From assembly GCA_934129895.1 (NCBI GenBank), contig CAKOWY010000006.1:33046-97045 (forward strand): DNA of 64,000 nucleotides. The letters run 5' to 3'. This DNA comes from an uncultured Clostridia bacterium (GTDB lineage: Bacteria > Bacillota > Clostridia > TANB77 > CAG-508). Position numbers and translations under genes: made by a program. Shown here piece after piece: positions 27,001 through 36,542 of the stretch. Every line of letters begins with the position of its first letter. Within the stretch, counting starts at the first letter, position 1. The notes beneath the pieces are model-generated. The model made no database searches. It had not been told where the DNA came from and saw only the letters and a list, made by a program, of their open reading frames with translations.

Positions 27001-30000
27001 ATTATTTAGTACCTGATAATTATCAGCAAGATAGAAAAGAAAAAATAGTTGAAAGAACTTCTTCAACTAATATTGGACTTTCTTTATTAGCTGTGATTTC
27101 TAGTTATGATATGAAATTTGAAACTTTGTCTAATACAATTAATTTATTAGATAATATAATTGATGTAATATATGAATTGCCAAAATGGAATGGTCATTTA
27201 TATAATTGGTATAATATAAAAACTAAAGAACCATTGTTTCCAAGGTATGTTTCAACAGTAGATAGTGGAAATTTAGTTGGATATATGTATACAACAAAAA
27301 GCTTTTTAGAAGAAAAAAATCCTCAAGATAAAGCAATATCAAAATTAAATGAAATGATAGAAAATACAAATTTTAAAATTTTGTATAGTGAAGAACAAAG
27401 ACTTTTTTCGATTGGATTTAATATAGAAGAAAATAAATTGACAGATTCATATTATGATTTATTAGCATCAGAAGCAAGACAAGCTAGCTTAATAGCAATT
27501 GCAAAAAAAGATGTTTCTCCAAAACATTGGAATAATTTAAGTAGGACATTAACAGTATTAAAACAATACAAAGGATTAATATCATGGTCAGGTACTGCAT
27601 TTGAATATTTGATGCCTAATATTAATATCAAAAGATATAAAGGAAGTTTATTAGATGAGTCAAGTAAATTTTTAATAATGAATCAAATAGAATATAGTAA
27701 AAAGTTAGGAATACCATGGGGAATGTCTGAAGCGGCATTTAATTTAAAAGATTTACATTCAAATTACCAATATAAAGCCTTTGGAATTCCATGGTTAGGG
27801 CTAAAACGAGGATTAGAAGATGAGATGGTAGTATCCAGCTATGGATGTTTATTAGCACTTTCTGATGAACCACTAATGGTAATTAATAATATGAGAAAAT
27901 TAGAAAAGCAAGGTATGATGGACAAGTATGGATTTTATGAGTCTATTGATTATACGCCTGAAAGATTAAGTACAGGAAAGAAATTTGAACCTGTTCGAAC
28001 ATATATGGCACATCATCAAGCATTGATATTATTATCAATAAATAACTTTTTTAATGAACAAGTATTGCAGCAAAGATTTATGGAAAATCCAGAAATCGAA
28101 GCTGTTAGTATTCTATTACAGGAAAGAATGCCTGAAAGGTTTATTGTTACAAAAGAGGGAAAGAAGAAAACGGAAAAAATTAAATATAAAGATTACGAAA
28201 ATTATAGTGTAAGAGAATATTTAAAAGTTGATAATAGGGTTATTAGAGGAAATACTATTGGAAATGAGAAATATACAGTGTCAATAAACCAAAAAGGAGA
28301 AGGTTTTAGTAAATTTGGTGATAATTATATAAATAGATTTAAGTTGACGAATGATTATAAACAAGGAATCTTTTTATGTATAAAAGACGTATCTTCAAAT
28401 AAGATTAGATATGTTACCGAAGATAAAGAGTGTGAAAAATTTATAATAGATTTCATGCCAGATAAAAGTGAATTTGAAAGAACTGAAAAAGATTTAAGAA
28501 CCAAATTATCAATAATTGTAGATGCAAATGAACCAGTTGAAATAAGAAGATTAGAAATAGAAAATAATTCTAATACAGAAAAAATATTGGAAGTTACAGG
28601 ATATTTTGAACCAGTATTATCTAAAAAAGAACAAGACTATTCACATCAAGCATTTAATAATTTGTTTTTAACTTATGAGTATGATGAAAGTGAAGATGAA
28701 ATTATCACAAAAAGAAAGAAAAGAGATGAGAATCAAAACGAATTATATTTAATAAGTAAAATGCAAACAAATTTAGAGAAAATAGGAGATACTGAATATG
28801 AAATAAATAAAGAAAAATTTATAGGAAGAAATAATTTAGAAATTCCTATGGCAATAAAAAACTCTTCAACATTAGATAGAAAAATTGGACTTACAACAGA
28901 AGGGATTATTGCACTAAAAAATGTAATTAAAATTGAACCACATTATAAAGGATATATAGATTTAATTTTATCAGTAGAATATAGCAAAGAACAAGCTAAA
29001 TTGAATATTGAAAAATATAAAGTAAATGAAAATATTGCTAGAGAATTTGAAATTGTTAAAGCAAAAAATGATGCTGAATTAAGGTATTTAGAGATTAAAG
29101 GAAGATATATAGATATTTATCAAACAATTGCTTCTTACTTTTTATTTTATAATCCGTTAAGAAAAAAGACAATTCTCTATGATGAAAGATATATGCAGTC
29201 AGACTTGTGGAAATATGGTATTTCTGGAGATTTACCAATTATAACAGTTACTATAAAATATCAAAATGATATATATGTTATAAAGCAAGTATTAAAAATG
29301 TATGAATATTTTAGAACTAAAAATTTAAAGATTGAATTAGTAATAATTGATGAAGAAAATCATAGTTATGAAAATTATATAAGAAATGAGATAGAAGAAG
29401 CTATTATAAGTAGTCAGTTAGCATATATGAAAAATATTTATTCTGGAATTTTTGTATTGTCAAAAAGTGAAATGGATGTAAAAGATGTTAATTTAATAAA
29501 ATATATTTCTTGTATTGTAATTGATAGTCATTTGGGAAGTTTGGAAAGTATAGTAAAAGATATGGAAGAAGAAGTTTTAGATTCATATAAAATTTCTGAA
29601 ATGTTTGAAATGAATAAGCTTCTAGATGATAATTCGAATGAAATAGATATGTTAGAAGTGACAGAAAATTTAAAATATTACAATGAATATGGTGCTTTTT
29701 CACAAGATGGAAAAGAATATTGGATAAAAATTAACAAAGAAAATCAGACGCCAACTACATGGAGTCATATACTTGCAAATCAAAAATTTGGAACAATTGT
29801 AACAGAAGCAAATGGAGGATATACATGGTACAAAAATAGTAGACTTAATAGAATTTCGAGTTGGCATAATAGTAATACAGTTAATATTCCATCAGAAGCG
29901 ATATATATAAAAGATGAAGAAAATGGCAGAATATGGTCTCCAACTGCAATGCCTGTGCCTGATAATAAAAATTATAATGTTGTATTTGGCTATGGATATG

Positions 30001-32069
30001 CTAAGTTTATTCATAGTAGTGATGAATTAATACAAGAATTAGAGATATTTGTTCCAAATGACGAATCAATAAAAATTAGTGTATTGACTTTAAAGAATAA
30101 TACTCCAAAAAGGCGTAAAATAAAATTATATTATTATGTAAAAACAGTTTTAGGAGAAGATGAGATAAAATCAAGTGAAAATATAAAATTAAAATATGAA
30201 AAAAATTCGAATATGGTTATAGCAGAAAAAGTCTATAATACTGATGAAACTAATTGTATTGCTTATGTCTCAAGTAGTGAAAAAATAAAATCTTATACTG
30301 GAGATAAATTGAAGTTTTTCGGTGATGGAGGAATTGAAAATCCTGATGGTTTACGATATTTAAAATTGGATGATGATAATGGTATCGGAAAACAAACATG
30401 TATTGTTATAGAAGTAGAAGTTCAGATAGAAAGTTTTGCTGAAAAGAAAATATCACTTATGCTAGGAGCAGAAGAAAATGAAGATAAAGATATTGCAAGA
30501 GATATAGCGTATAAATATTCAAATGTGCAAAATTGTAGTATGGAATTTGTAAAAGTAAAAAATAAATGGAACAATATATTGGGAAAAGTACAGGTAAATA
30601 CACCTTGTGAATCTCTTAATATAATGCTAAATGGATGGATTATGTATCAAACTATTTCAAGTAGATTGCTAGGAAGAACAGGTTTTTATCAATCTGGAGG
30701 AGCATTTGGATTTAGAGATCAACTACAAGATACATTTGCAATAAAATTCTTAGATTCGCAAATTTTGTATAATCAAATTATAAAAAATAGTGAGCATCAA
30801 TTTATAGAAGGAGATGTTGAGCATTGGTGGCATGATGAAAATAATAGAGGAATACGCACAAAATTTTCTGATGATTTATTGTGGCTTCCTTATGCTGTAA
30901 AAAAATATATTGATTTTACAGGAAATTATGATATTTTAAATGTAAAAACAAGATATTTAAATGGAAATGAACTAAAAAGTGATGAAAGAGAAAGATATGA
31001 TAAATATTTTCCTGGTAATATTGAAGAAACAATTTATGAACATTGTAAAAGAGCAATAGATAGATCTTGTAAATTTGGAGAAAATGGACTTCCAAAAATA
31101 GGAATAGGCGATTGGAATGATGGATTTAGTAATATAGGCCCAGAAGGAAAAGGAGAAAGTGTTTGGCTTGGATTTTTTCTATATGTTATTTTAAGTGAAT
31201 TTTCAAAATATGCAAGTATAATAGAGAAAGATATTGGAATAAGTGAAAAATATAGAATAATAGCAGATAAATTAAAAGAAAATTTGAACAAAAATGCTTG
31301 GGATGGAAGATGGTACAAAAGAGCTTTTTCAGATAATGGTGATATATATGGTAGTATGAAAAACGAAGAATGCAAAATTGATAGTATTGCACAAAGTTGG
31401 AGTGTGATTTCCGGAGCCGGAGATGCAGATAAATGTAAATTGGCAATAGAAAGTTTAGAAAATCATTTAGTAGATAGAGAAAATGGATTAATTAAATTAT
31501 TGGATCCACCATTTGACAAAAGTAAATTAGAACCAGGTTATATAAAAGCTTATGTCCCAGGGGTAAGAGAAAATGGAGGACAATACACGCATGCTGCTGT
31601 ATGGGCTGTTATTGCAGAAGCAATGTTAGGAGAAGGAGATAAAACTGTAGAATTATATAAATTAATAAATCCAATAGAACATTCTAGAACAAAAGATTCA
31701 GCAAATAAGTATAAAGTTGAACCTTATGTAATGCCTGCAGATATATATAGTACGAGAAATTTAGCTGGTAGAGGAGGATGGACTTGGTATACTGGATCGA
31801 GTGGATGGTATTATACAGCAGGTATAGAATATATTTTAGGATTAAAAATTTATCATAATGTATTAACAATAGAGCCATGTATTTCTAAAAAATGGGACAA
31901 ATACTTTATTAAATATAAATATGGAGAAAGTATTTATAATATAAATGTAAATAACATTTCAAAAGTATGTACAGGAGTGAAAAAAGTTGAAGTGAATGGT
32001 GTAGAATGTGAAAATAAAATTTTATTAGATGGTTCTGGAAAAATTTTTAATATAGATGTGATAATGTAA
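24030..32069 (+). CDS. Cyclic beta-1,2-glucan synthase (NdvB/Cgs family)
   Basis: 2,679 residues from GTG 24030, about 10 nt after AAGGAG. In order: N-terminal helical region (1-385); two membrane helices ~392-440; GT84 glycosyltransferase with TLDSDTELP near 605, FGEGIFTGKGIYDV near 690, LSHDLLEGSYLR near 719 and RLSRWIRGDWQ near 752; further helices ~785-830 and ~910-955; a glycoamylase-like domain (~1005-1335) with GIPWLGLKRGLEDEMVVSSYG and RTYMAHHQALILL; then GH94 phosphorylase-like beta and (alpha/alpha)6 parts with GAFGFRDQLQD near 2224, EHWWHDENNRGIR near 2263, the acidic GIGDWNDGFS near 2358 and VPGVRENGGQYTHAAVWA near 2508. The enzyme makes and cyclises beta-1,2-glucan from UDP-glucose at the membrane. 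Transporter Ndv-type partner not adjacent. Confidence 0.93.
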   Translation: MRKYESLKLEGALLDEEQLEKHLEKIGVQYVLTRKSEKETYPIPQLMQNYYKIKLVYNMLNKHINLGINIHPAGEWILDNFYIIEESVKQIEKEMTLKKYVNFVGIQNGKYAGFARIYILAAEIVAYSDNKITRENLEKYLQAYQTKKTLNMEEIWNIGTFLQIAIIQNVADICQKIYNSQIQKYKVKSIIERLVEKKNKDELKYNEISGQKLKNNEFIDMKYSFIEYMSYVLKKYGRKANGYLNVLENEVEKTGITIQEAIKKEHFDIAICKISMANCITSIKKIQRINFLEIFEKINKVEEILNRDPSKVYEYMDIKTKEYYRECIKKVAQKAKVSEIYVAKKILELCSGTKASEQEKHIGYYLIDEGKKELYQKLDIKNNEISVNSKVRIYILGVTIITVLLSFFISKIVVKNNMPKIIITILLLLIPTSEFVLKSIQYLLGKIVKPKILPKMEFFNGIDSENATFVIIPTIIKSKEKVKELFRKLEVFYLANKSENIYFALLGDCSESDKKEENFDKDVMSEGLEQVKRLNLKYNTKQKFPIFHFIYREREFNNSEGKYLGWERKRGMITLFNEYILKHQKNKFRINTINQENLPKIKYVITLDSDTELPLNTAYELIGSMAHILNKPKIDENKNIVKSGYALIQPHIGINLEDSNRNMFTKIFAGAGGIDNYTNAISDLYQDNFGEGIFTGKGIYDVEIFSKVLKNEIPENTVLSHDLLEGSYLRCGLASNIMLMDGYPSKYLSYMNRLSRWIRGDWQIASWIKSKLNILSKYKILDNLRRSLLEISVIILIIWSLLFLDSYKVPITLSLGVLIYPYLLDVISRAFSIREGERKQRTFNPQIDGFRGSLYRAILTLGCVPYKAYISCISIIKAIYRKNVSHKNLLEWMTSEEAEKQSKTDIKTYVKTMFINIITGVVTIIFSMYLKNVLLTIVGILWIITPYIMYKISKIEEKNSIKLSEKDKNYLIEIAKKTWKYFKDYIIPENNYLVPDNYQQDRKEKIVERTSSTNIGLSLLAVISSYDMKFETLSNTINLLDNIIDVIYELPKWNGHLYNWYNIKTKEPLFPRYVSTVDSGNLVGYMYTTKSFLEEKNPQDKAISKLNEMIENTNFKILYSEEQRLFSIGFNIEENKLTDSYYDLLASEARQASLIAIAKKDVSPKHWNNLSRTLTVLKQYKGLISWSGTAFEYLMPNINIKRYKGSLLDESSKFLIMNQIEYSKKLGIPWGMSEAAFNLKDLHSNYQYKAFGIPWLGLKRGLEDEMVVSSYGCLLALSDEPLMVINNMRKLEKQGMMDKYGFYESIDYTPERLSTGKKFEPVRTYMAHHQALILLSINNFFNEQVLQQRFMENPEIEAVSILLQERMPERFIVTKEGKKKTEKIKYKDYENYSVREYLKVDNRVIRGNTIGNEKYTVSINQKGEGFSKFGDNYINRFKLTNDYKQGIFLCIKDVSSNKIRYVTEDKECEKFIIDFMPDKSEFERTEKDLRTKLSIIVDANEPVEIRRLEIENNSNTEKILEVTGYFEPVLSKKEQDYSHQAFNNLFLTYEYDESEDEIITKRKKRDENQNELYLISKMQTNLEKIGDTEYEINKEKFIGRNNLEIPMAIKNSSTLDRKIGLTTEGIIALKNVIKIEPHYKGYIDLILSVEYSKEQAKLNIEKYKVNENIAREFEIVKAKNDAELRYLEIKGRYIDIYQTIASYFLFYNPLRKKTILYDERYMQSDLWKYGISGDLPIITVTIKYQNDIYVIKQVLKMYEYFRTKNLKIELVIIDEENHSYENYIRNEIEEAIISSQLAYMKNIYSGIFVLSKSEMDVKDVNLIKYISCIVIDSHLGSLESIVKDMEEEVLDSYKISEMFEMNKLLDDNSNEIDMLEVTENLKYYNEYGAFSQDGKEYWIKINKENQTPTTWSHILANQKFGTIVTEANGGYTWYKNSRLNRISSWHNSNTVNIPSEAIYIKDEENGRIWSPTAMPVPDNKNYNVVFGYGYAKFIHSSDELIQELEIFVPNDESIKISVLTLKNNTPKRRKIKLYYYVKTVLGEDEIKSSENIKLKYEKNSNMVIAEKVYNTDETNCIAYVSSSEKIKSYTGDKLKFFGDGGIENPDGLRYLKLDDDNGIGKQTCIVIEVEVQIESFAEKKISLMLGAEENEDKDIARDIAYKYSNVQNCSMEFVKVKNKWNNILGKVQVNTPCESLNIMLNGWIMYQTISSRLLGRTGFYQSGGAFGFRDQLQDTFAIKFLDSQILYNQIIKNSEHQFIEGDVEHWWHDENNRGIRTKFSDDLLWLPYAVKKYIDFTGNYDILNVKTRYLNGNELKSDERERYDKYFPGNIEETIYEHCKRAIDRSCKFGENGLPKIGIGDWNDGFSNIGPEGKGESVWLGFFLYVILSEFSKYASIIEKDIGISEKYRIIADKLKENLNKNAWDGRWYKRAFSDNGDIYGSMKNEECKIDSIAQSWSVISGAGDADKCKLAIESLENHLVDRENGLIKLLDPPFDKSKLEPGYIKAYVPGVRENGGQYTHAAVWAVIAEAMLGEGDKTVELYKLINPIEHSRTKDSANKYKVEPYVMPADIYSTRNLAGRGGWTWYTGSSGWYYTAGIEYILGLKIYHNVLTIEPCISKKWDKYFIKYKYGESIYNINVNNISKVCTGVKKVEVNGVECENKILLDGSGKIFNIDVIM

Positions 32070-32119
32070 GTATAAGTAAAACTTATAGTATATATAAATA
32101 ATTGTAATTGTAGATTATA

Positions 32120-32148
32120 TTGACAAGGTATAATGATGCTAGTATAAT
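32120..32148 (+). promoter_or_regulatory. Full-consensus promoter of the G+C-rich cassette
   Basis: TTGACA (32120-32125), 17-bp spacer, TATAAT (32143-32148): no mismatch to the sigma-A consensus. Confidence 0.85.
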
Positions 32149-32157
32149 AGATTATGT

Positions 32158-32191
32158 AAAGGACAAGTCCTTTATCCACTGTAAAAAGTGG
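32158..32191 (+). promoter_or_regulatory. Two-hairpin leader of the G+C-rich cassette
   Basis: AAAGGAC/GTCCTTT with a two-base AA spacer (32158-32173) followed by CCACT/AGTGG (32176-32180 with 32187-32191). Both lie near the 5' end of the mRNA, 40-70 nt before the ATG; possible mRNA stabiliser or protein-binding site. Confidence 0.45.
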
Positions 32192-32228
32192 AACGAATTA
32201 ATCATCCACGAATATGGAGGAAAAGACG

Positions 32229-32594
32229 ATGATGAAGATCCTTTGGCTTAGCCGCCACACTATGTCTACCGAGCAGGTTGCAGATCTGAAGCGGATTTAC
32301 GGAAACGACATTAAGGTGAAGAGCGCAGATATGACTGTTAGCTCTTGGCGTGATGTCGTGGAAGCAGGTGCAGACTGCGACATTCTGGCAGTTGTTTTGC
32401 CTCCTGCTATTCTGGCAGACCTGACCAATCCTCGGAACAACAGCAAGCCTGTTATCCGAGCTAAAGCCAATCGTGTGGCAACTGGCAAGACCATTGTCAA
32501 CCCGGCAACTGGCAAAGAGGAAGCTGAATACTGCTTCCAGCATGCTGGCTGGGAACAAGTGCTCAAGATTGAAGTTGTTACCAAACAGCTTTAA
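32229..32594 (+). CDS. Unknown 121-residue alpha/beta protein, compositionally foreign
   Basis: ATG 32229 lies 8 nt after GGAGGAA; an ATG at 32214 overlaps that RBS. Pattern: beta MKILWLSRH, helix STEQVADLKRIYG, beta DIKVKSADM, helix SWRDVVEAG, beta DILAVVLPP, helix AILADLT, beta PVIRAKANRV, then GWEQVLKIEVVTKQL: a Rossmann-like order with no catalytic motif I can name. Codon use differs sharply from neighbours: CTG Leu, CGN Arg (CGC, CGG, CGT, CGA) and GCA/GCC are frequent, whereas nearby genes use TTA and AGA; G+C is near half by eye. With its own consensus promoter, structured leader and terminator it is a self-contained, probably transferred cassette. Confidence 0.75.
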   Translation: MMKILWLSRHTMSTEQVADLKRIYGNDIKVKSADMTVSSWRDVVEAGADCDILAVVLPPAILADLTNPRNNSKPVIRAKANRVATGKTIVNPATGKEEAEYCFQHAGWEQVLKIEVVTKQL

Positions 32595-32605
32595 GCCTTG
32601 AGACA

Positions 32606-32647
32606 AACAGATAGAGACTACATTGGAGTTTCTATCTGTTTTTTTTT
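32606..32647 (+). terminator. Strong terminator of the G+C-rich cassette
   Basis: 14-bp stem 32606-32619 with 32627-32640 (one G-T wobble), loop ACATTGG, followed by T7. Confidence 0.93.
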
Positions 32648-32665
32648 ATTATATTAAAATAATAC

Positions 32666-32694
32666 ATGAAAAATTCACAAAACTATGATACAAT
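32666..32694 (+). promoter_or_regulatory. Probable promoter of the ABC pump operon
   Basis: ATGAAA (32666-32671), 17-bp spacer, TACAAT (32689-32694). The -35 is weak. Confidence 0.4.
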
Positions 32695-32726
32695 ACACTT
32701 ATCATTTAATAAAGGAGAAATATTTT

Positions 32727-33428
32727 ATGGCATATATAAAATTTGAAAATATTGTAAAAGAATACAAAATGGGAGAAATAACAATAAAAGCATTAGACAA
32801 TACAAATTTTGAAATAGAAAAAGGAGAGTTGGTTGTAATTGTAGGACCATCAGGAGCTGGAAAAACAACAACATTAAATATTTTAGGAGGAATGGATAAA
32901 GCTACATCTGGTAAAGTAATAGTGGATGGTAAAGAAATTACTAAATTAAATAATAAACAATTGATTGAATATAGAAGAAATGATATTGGATTTGTATTCC
33001 AGTTTTACAATTTAGTACAAAATTTGACAGCAAAAGAAAATGTAGAATTAGCTACTCAAATATGTAAAGATGCTCTAGATGTAAATGATATTCTAGAAAA
33101 AGTAGGATTAGCTGATAGAAAAGACAATTTCCCAGCACAATTATCTGGAGGAGAGCAACAAAGAGTAGCAATAGCAAGAGCAATTGCCAAAAATCCCAAA
33201 TTATTGTTATGTGATGAACCAACAGGTGCATTAGATTATAAAACTGGAAAAAGTATTCTAAAATTATTACAAGAAATGGCAAGAAAAGAAAAAATGACAG
33301 TTGCAATAATTACACATAATGGTGCAATAGCGCCAATGGCTGATAAAGTAATACATTTCAAAAATGGAACAGCAGAAAAAATTGAAATAAATCAAAATCC
33401 AATTTCAATAGATGATATAGAATGGTAA
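32727..33428 (+). CDS. ABC transporter ATPase, MacB/LolD type
   Basis: 233 residues from ATG 32727 (RBS AAAGGAGA; the frame's earlier start lacks one). Walker A GPSGAGKTT near residue 42, Q-loop FVFQFYNLV, signature LSGGEQQRVAIARAIAKNP, Walker B LLLCDEPTGALD, H-loop ITHN. This subfamily powers mechanotransmission-type exporters with FtsX-fold permeases. It pairs with the permease gene 28 nt downstream. Substrate unknown; antimicrobial peptides or lipoproteins are typical in Firmicutes. Confidence 0.93.
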   Translation: MAYIKFENIVKEYKMGEITIKALDNTNFEIEKGELVVIVGPSGAGKTTTLNILGGMDKATSGKVIVDGKEITKLNNKQLIEYRRNDIGFVFQFYNLVQNLTAKENVELATQICKDALDVNDILEKVGLADRKDNFPAQLSGGEQQRVAIARAIAKNPKLLLCDEPTGALDYKTGKSILKLLQEMARKEKMTVAIITHNGAIAPMADKVIHFKNGTAEKIEINQNPISIDDIEW

Positions 33429-33456
33429 AGTTCATAAAAAAGAAAGGTATTATAAA

Positions 33457-36423
33457 ATGAAAAAGTCATTAGTAAAAAATAATTTTAAAGAGATAAGTAA
33501 AACCAAAAGACGTTTTCTTTCGATATTAGTTATGGCATTTTTAGGAGTTGGTTTTTATGCTGGATTGGTTGCATGTAGTCCAGATATGCAAGACAGTTTA
33601 GATAAATATGTTGATAATAATTCTATGTATGATATAAATATTATTTCTACATTAGGATTAACAGAAGATGATGTAAATGCAATACAACAAATTGATGGTG
33701 TTGAAAGTGCTTATGGATTACAATCAAAAGATACGTTTATAAATTTTAATGATAAAGAAAGTATATGCAAACTTATAGAATATAATGAGAACATTAATAG
33801 ACCAGAAGTAATAAATGGTAGATTACCAGAAAGTTCAGACGAATGTTTACTAGATGAAAAATATGTGTATTTTGGAAATGCAGAAGAATATATAGGAAAA
33901 GTAATAAAAATCGAAAACGAAGATTTGGATGAAGACAATAATCCTATTTTTACCCAAAAAGAGTTAAAGATTGTAGGAATTGTGGAATCACCATTATATA
34001 TATCAAGTGAAAGAGGTACATCTTCACTTGGAAGTGGAAATATATCATTATATGTCTATTGTTTAGATGATGTAATAAATTTGAACTATTATACTGAAAT
34101 TGCAATAAAAGTAAAAGGAGCAAAAGAATGTGTAACAAATAGTGAACAATATTTGGCACTAGTAAATCCCGTAATTGATGAAATTGAAAGTATAAAAGAA
34201 AGTAGACAAGATGCAAGATATAACTCATTAGTTGATGAAGCAAATAAAAAGATAGATGATGCACAAAAAGAATATGATGACAAAAAAGCAGAAGTTGATC
34301 AAGAACTAAATGATGCGGAAAATAAAATAAATGAAGCAAAAAGCGAATTAAATAATTCAGAAAATAAGCTAAATAAATCTGAAAAAGAATTAAATCAAAA
34401 AGAAAAAGATGCGGCTAAACAATTTGAAAATGCTGAACAAAAAATAAAAGAATCCGAAAATCAAGTAAATGCAACAATTTCACAAATTGGTATAGAAACA
34501 TCAGAATTAACAGCAGCCAAACAACAAATTCAAGCTCAAAAAGATGAATTAGCAAGACAAAAAGAAAATGTAAATAAGCAAATTGCAAATGGTAGAAAAG
34601 AAATATCAAATGGACGTAAAAAGATTGAAGAAGGAAAGCAAGAGTTAGCTGATAATGAAAAAGAATTCAATGACAAAAAAGCAGAAGCAGAACAAAAGCT
34701 AGCAGATGCTCAACAAAAAATAGATGATGCAAGAGCAGATGTATCCAAAATAGAAAAAGCCAAATGGTATATTCAAGATAGAATAGATAATACAGGATAT
34801 TCAAATATTTTTGATGCAATAACAACAATGAAAAATATTTCAAAAATATTTCCTGTAATATTTTATTTAGTTGCAATATTAATAAGTTTAACTTCAATGA
34901 CAAGAATGATTGAAGAAGAAAGAATAGAAATTGGAACATTGAAAGCATTAGGATATACCAATATACAAATTATATCTAAATACATATTATATTCATTTTT
35001 AGCAAGTATTATAGGTGGAATTTTGGGAATGACAGTATGTTTTTATTTGCTACCTAAAATTGTATGGACATTATATTCAATGATATATACAATGCCACAT
35101 TTTTATATGACATATAGATTGTCAATAGGACTTATGGGAATATTAATTGCATTTATTTGTATAGGAGGAGCTACACTTATAGTAGCATATAAAGAATTAA
35201 AAGAAATGCCATCAGTATTAATGAGACCTAAAGCTCCAAAAAATGGAAAAAGAATTTTGATGGAAAAGATTACATTTATTTGGAAAAGATTAAATTTTTC
35301 ACAAAAAGTAACAATAAGAAACATATTTAGATATAAAAAGAGAGCTTTAATAACAGTAATCGGAATTGCTGGATGTACAGGATTAATGCTTGCAGGCTTT
35401 GGAATAAGAGATTCTGTTGCAGATATTCCTAATTTACAATTTGGAGAGGTATTTAAGTATGATACATCTATTACATTGGCAAATACAGATGGATTAAGTC
35501 AAATTGATGAATATTTAAGCAATAATGAAAATGTAGAACTTTATAAAGAATTATATGCAAGTACAGGTTCAGTAAGTAATGATAAATTGAATTATAATGT
35601 AACAATTTTTGTACCAAATACAGTAGAAGATTTTGAAAAAGTATGCAATTTAAAAGATGCACAGACAGAAGAAAAAATTGAAATACAAAATGATGGAGTA
35701 ATTATTACAGACAAATTAGCAGATGAATTTGGAATAAAGGTTAATGATGAAATTACAATAAAAGATAGTGATGATGTAGAATACAAATTTAAAGTAAGTG
35801 GAATTGCTAAAAATTATGTAGATCATTATGTATTTATGACAAAAGAATTATATGAAAATACAGTAGGAAATTACAAGACAAATATGATATTTGTAAATTT
35901 AAAAACAGATGATAAAGATATTCAAAATAAAATTTCTGAAGATATTTTGAACTGTGATGGAGTAGCTTCTGTATCTGTAATGTCAAGTTTCATAAAGTCA
36001 ATTAGTGATATGTTAAATACAATGAATTATGTTGTTGTTGTTCTTATAGTTACATCTGCAATGTTAGATTTTGTTGTATTATATAATTTAGCAAACATAA
36101 ATATAGGAGAAAGACAAAGAGAAATAGCAACTCTTAAAGTTTTAGGATTTTATGATAAAGAAGTAGATAATTATATAAATAAAGAAAATGTCATATTTAC
36201 TATAATAGGAATTGCACTTGGACTTGGATTTGGAACACTTTTAACATCAGCAATAATTTCAAGTATAGAAATAGATAGATTAAGATTTGCAAGAAATATT
36301 TTAACAACAAGTTATTTATGGGCTACAATTATAACAGCAAGCTTCTCATTTATTGTAAATAGAATCATACATTTTACATTAAAGAAAATAGATATGATTG
36401 AAAGTTTAAAGAGTGTAGAATAA
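33457..36423 (+). CDS. FtsX/MacB-type ABC permease with coiled-coil extracytoplasmic domain
   Basis: 988 residues. One helix near 20-40 (FLSILVMAFLGVGFYAGLVA), an extracellular domain, then a long heptad-rich coiled coil (~250-430, EANKKIDDAQKEYDDKKAEV onwards), three FtsX helices (~465-590), a second helix near 635-655, a second extracellular domain, and three C-terminal helices (~850-975). Two FtsX domains in one chain, so the chain may act as the whole membrane part. The coiled coil resembles the extended stalk of FtsX/YhgE-like pump subunits. Operon partner of the ATPase; no clear terminator follows. Confidence 0.88.
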   Translation: MKKSLVKNNFKEISKTKRRFLSILVMAFLGVGFYAGLVACSPDMQDSLDKYVDNNSMYDINIISTLGLTEDDVNAIQQIDGVESAYGLQSKDTFINFNDKESICKLIEYNENINRPEVINGRLPESSDECLLDEKYVYFGNAEEYIGKVIKIENEDLDEDNNPIFTQKELKIVGIVESPLYISSERGTSSLGSGNISLYVYCLDDVINLNYYTEIAIKVKGAKECVTNSEQYLALVNPVIDEIESIKESRQDARYNSLVDEANKKIDDAQKEYDDKKAEVDQELNDAENKINEAKSELNNSENKLNKSEKELNQKEKDAAKQFENAEQKIKESENQVNATISQIGIETSELTAAKQQIQAQKDELARQKENVNKQIANGRKEISNGRKKIEEGKQELADNEKEFNDKKAEAEQKLADAQQKIDDARADVSKIEKAKWYIQDRIDNTGYSNIFDAITTMKNISKIFPVIFYLVAILISLTSMTRMIEEERIEIGTLKALGYTNIQIISKYILYSFLASIIGGILGMTVCFYLLPKIVWTLYSMIYTMPHFYMTYRLSIGLMGILIAFICIGGATLIVAYKELKEMPSVLMRPKAPKNGKRILMEKITFIWKRLNFSQKVTIRNIFRYKKRALITVIGIAGCTGLMLAGFGIRDSVADIPNLQFGEVFKYDTSITLANTDGLSQIDEYLSNNENVELYKELYASTGSVSNDKLNYNVTIFVPNTVEDFEKVCNLKDAQTEEKIEIQNDGVIITDKLADEFGIKVNDEITIKDSDDVEYKFKVSGIAKNYVDHYVFMTKELYENTVGNYKTNMIFVNLKTDDKDIQNKISEDILNCDGVASVSVMSSFIKSISDMLNTMNYVVVVLIVTSAMLDFVVLYNLANINIGERQREIATLKVLGFYDKEVDNYINKENVIFTIIGIALGLGFGTLLTSAIISSIEIDRLRFARNILTTSYLWATIITASFSFIVNRIIHFTLKKIDMIESLKSVE

Positions 36424-36506
36424 TAAAAAAATAAATATTTGGAATTTTGTCAATTATGATTTTTGCTATGTAAAATAACAAATATAAAGATATAAAATAA
36501 AAACAA

Positions 36507-36531
36507 GGCTAGGTGTATAACACACCTAGCC
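36507..36531 (-). terminator. Terminator of the minus-strand membrane-protein gene
   Basis: GGCTAGGTGT / ACACCTAGCC, perfect 10-bp stem, loop ATAAC; on the minus strand followed by TTGTTTTTATTTTAT. Confidence 0.88.
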
Positions 36532-36542
36532 GTTCTCCTTTC

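Noticed and set aside
32202..32606. Minus-strand 134-codon ORF over the 32.2-kb cassette
   Set aside because: Runs against the consensus promoter and terminator of the plus-strand gene and has no RBS; a shadow.
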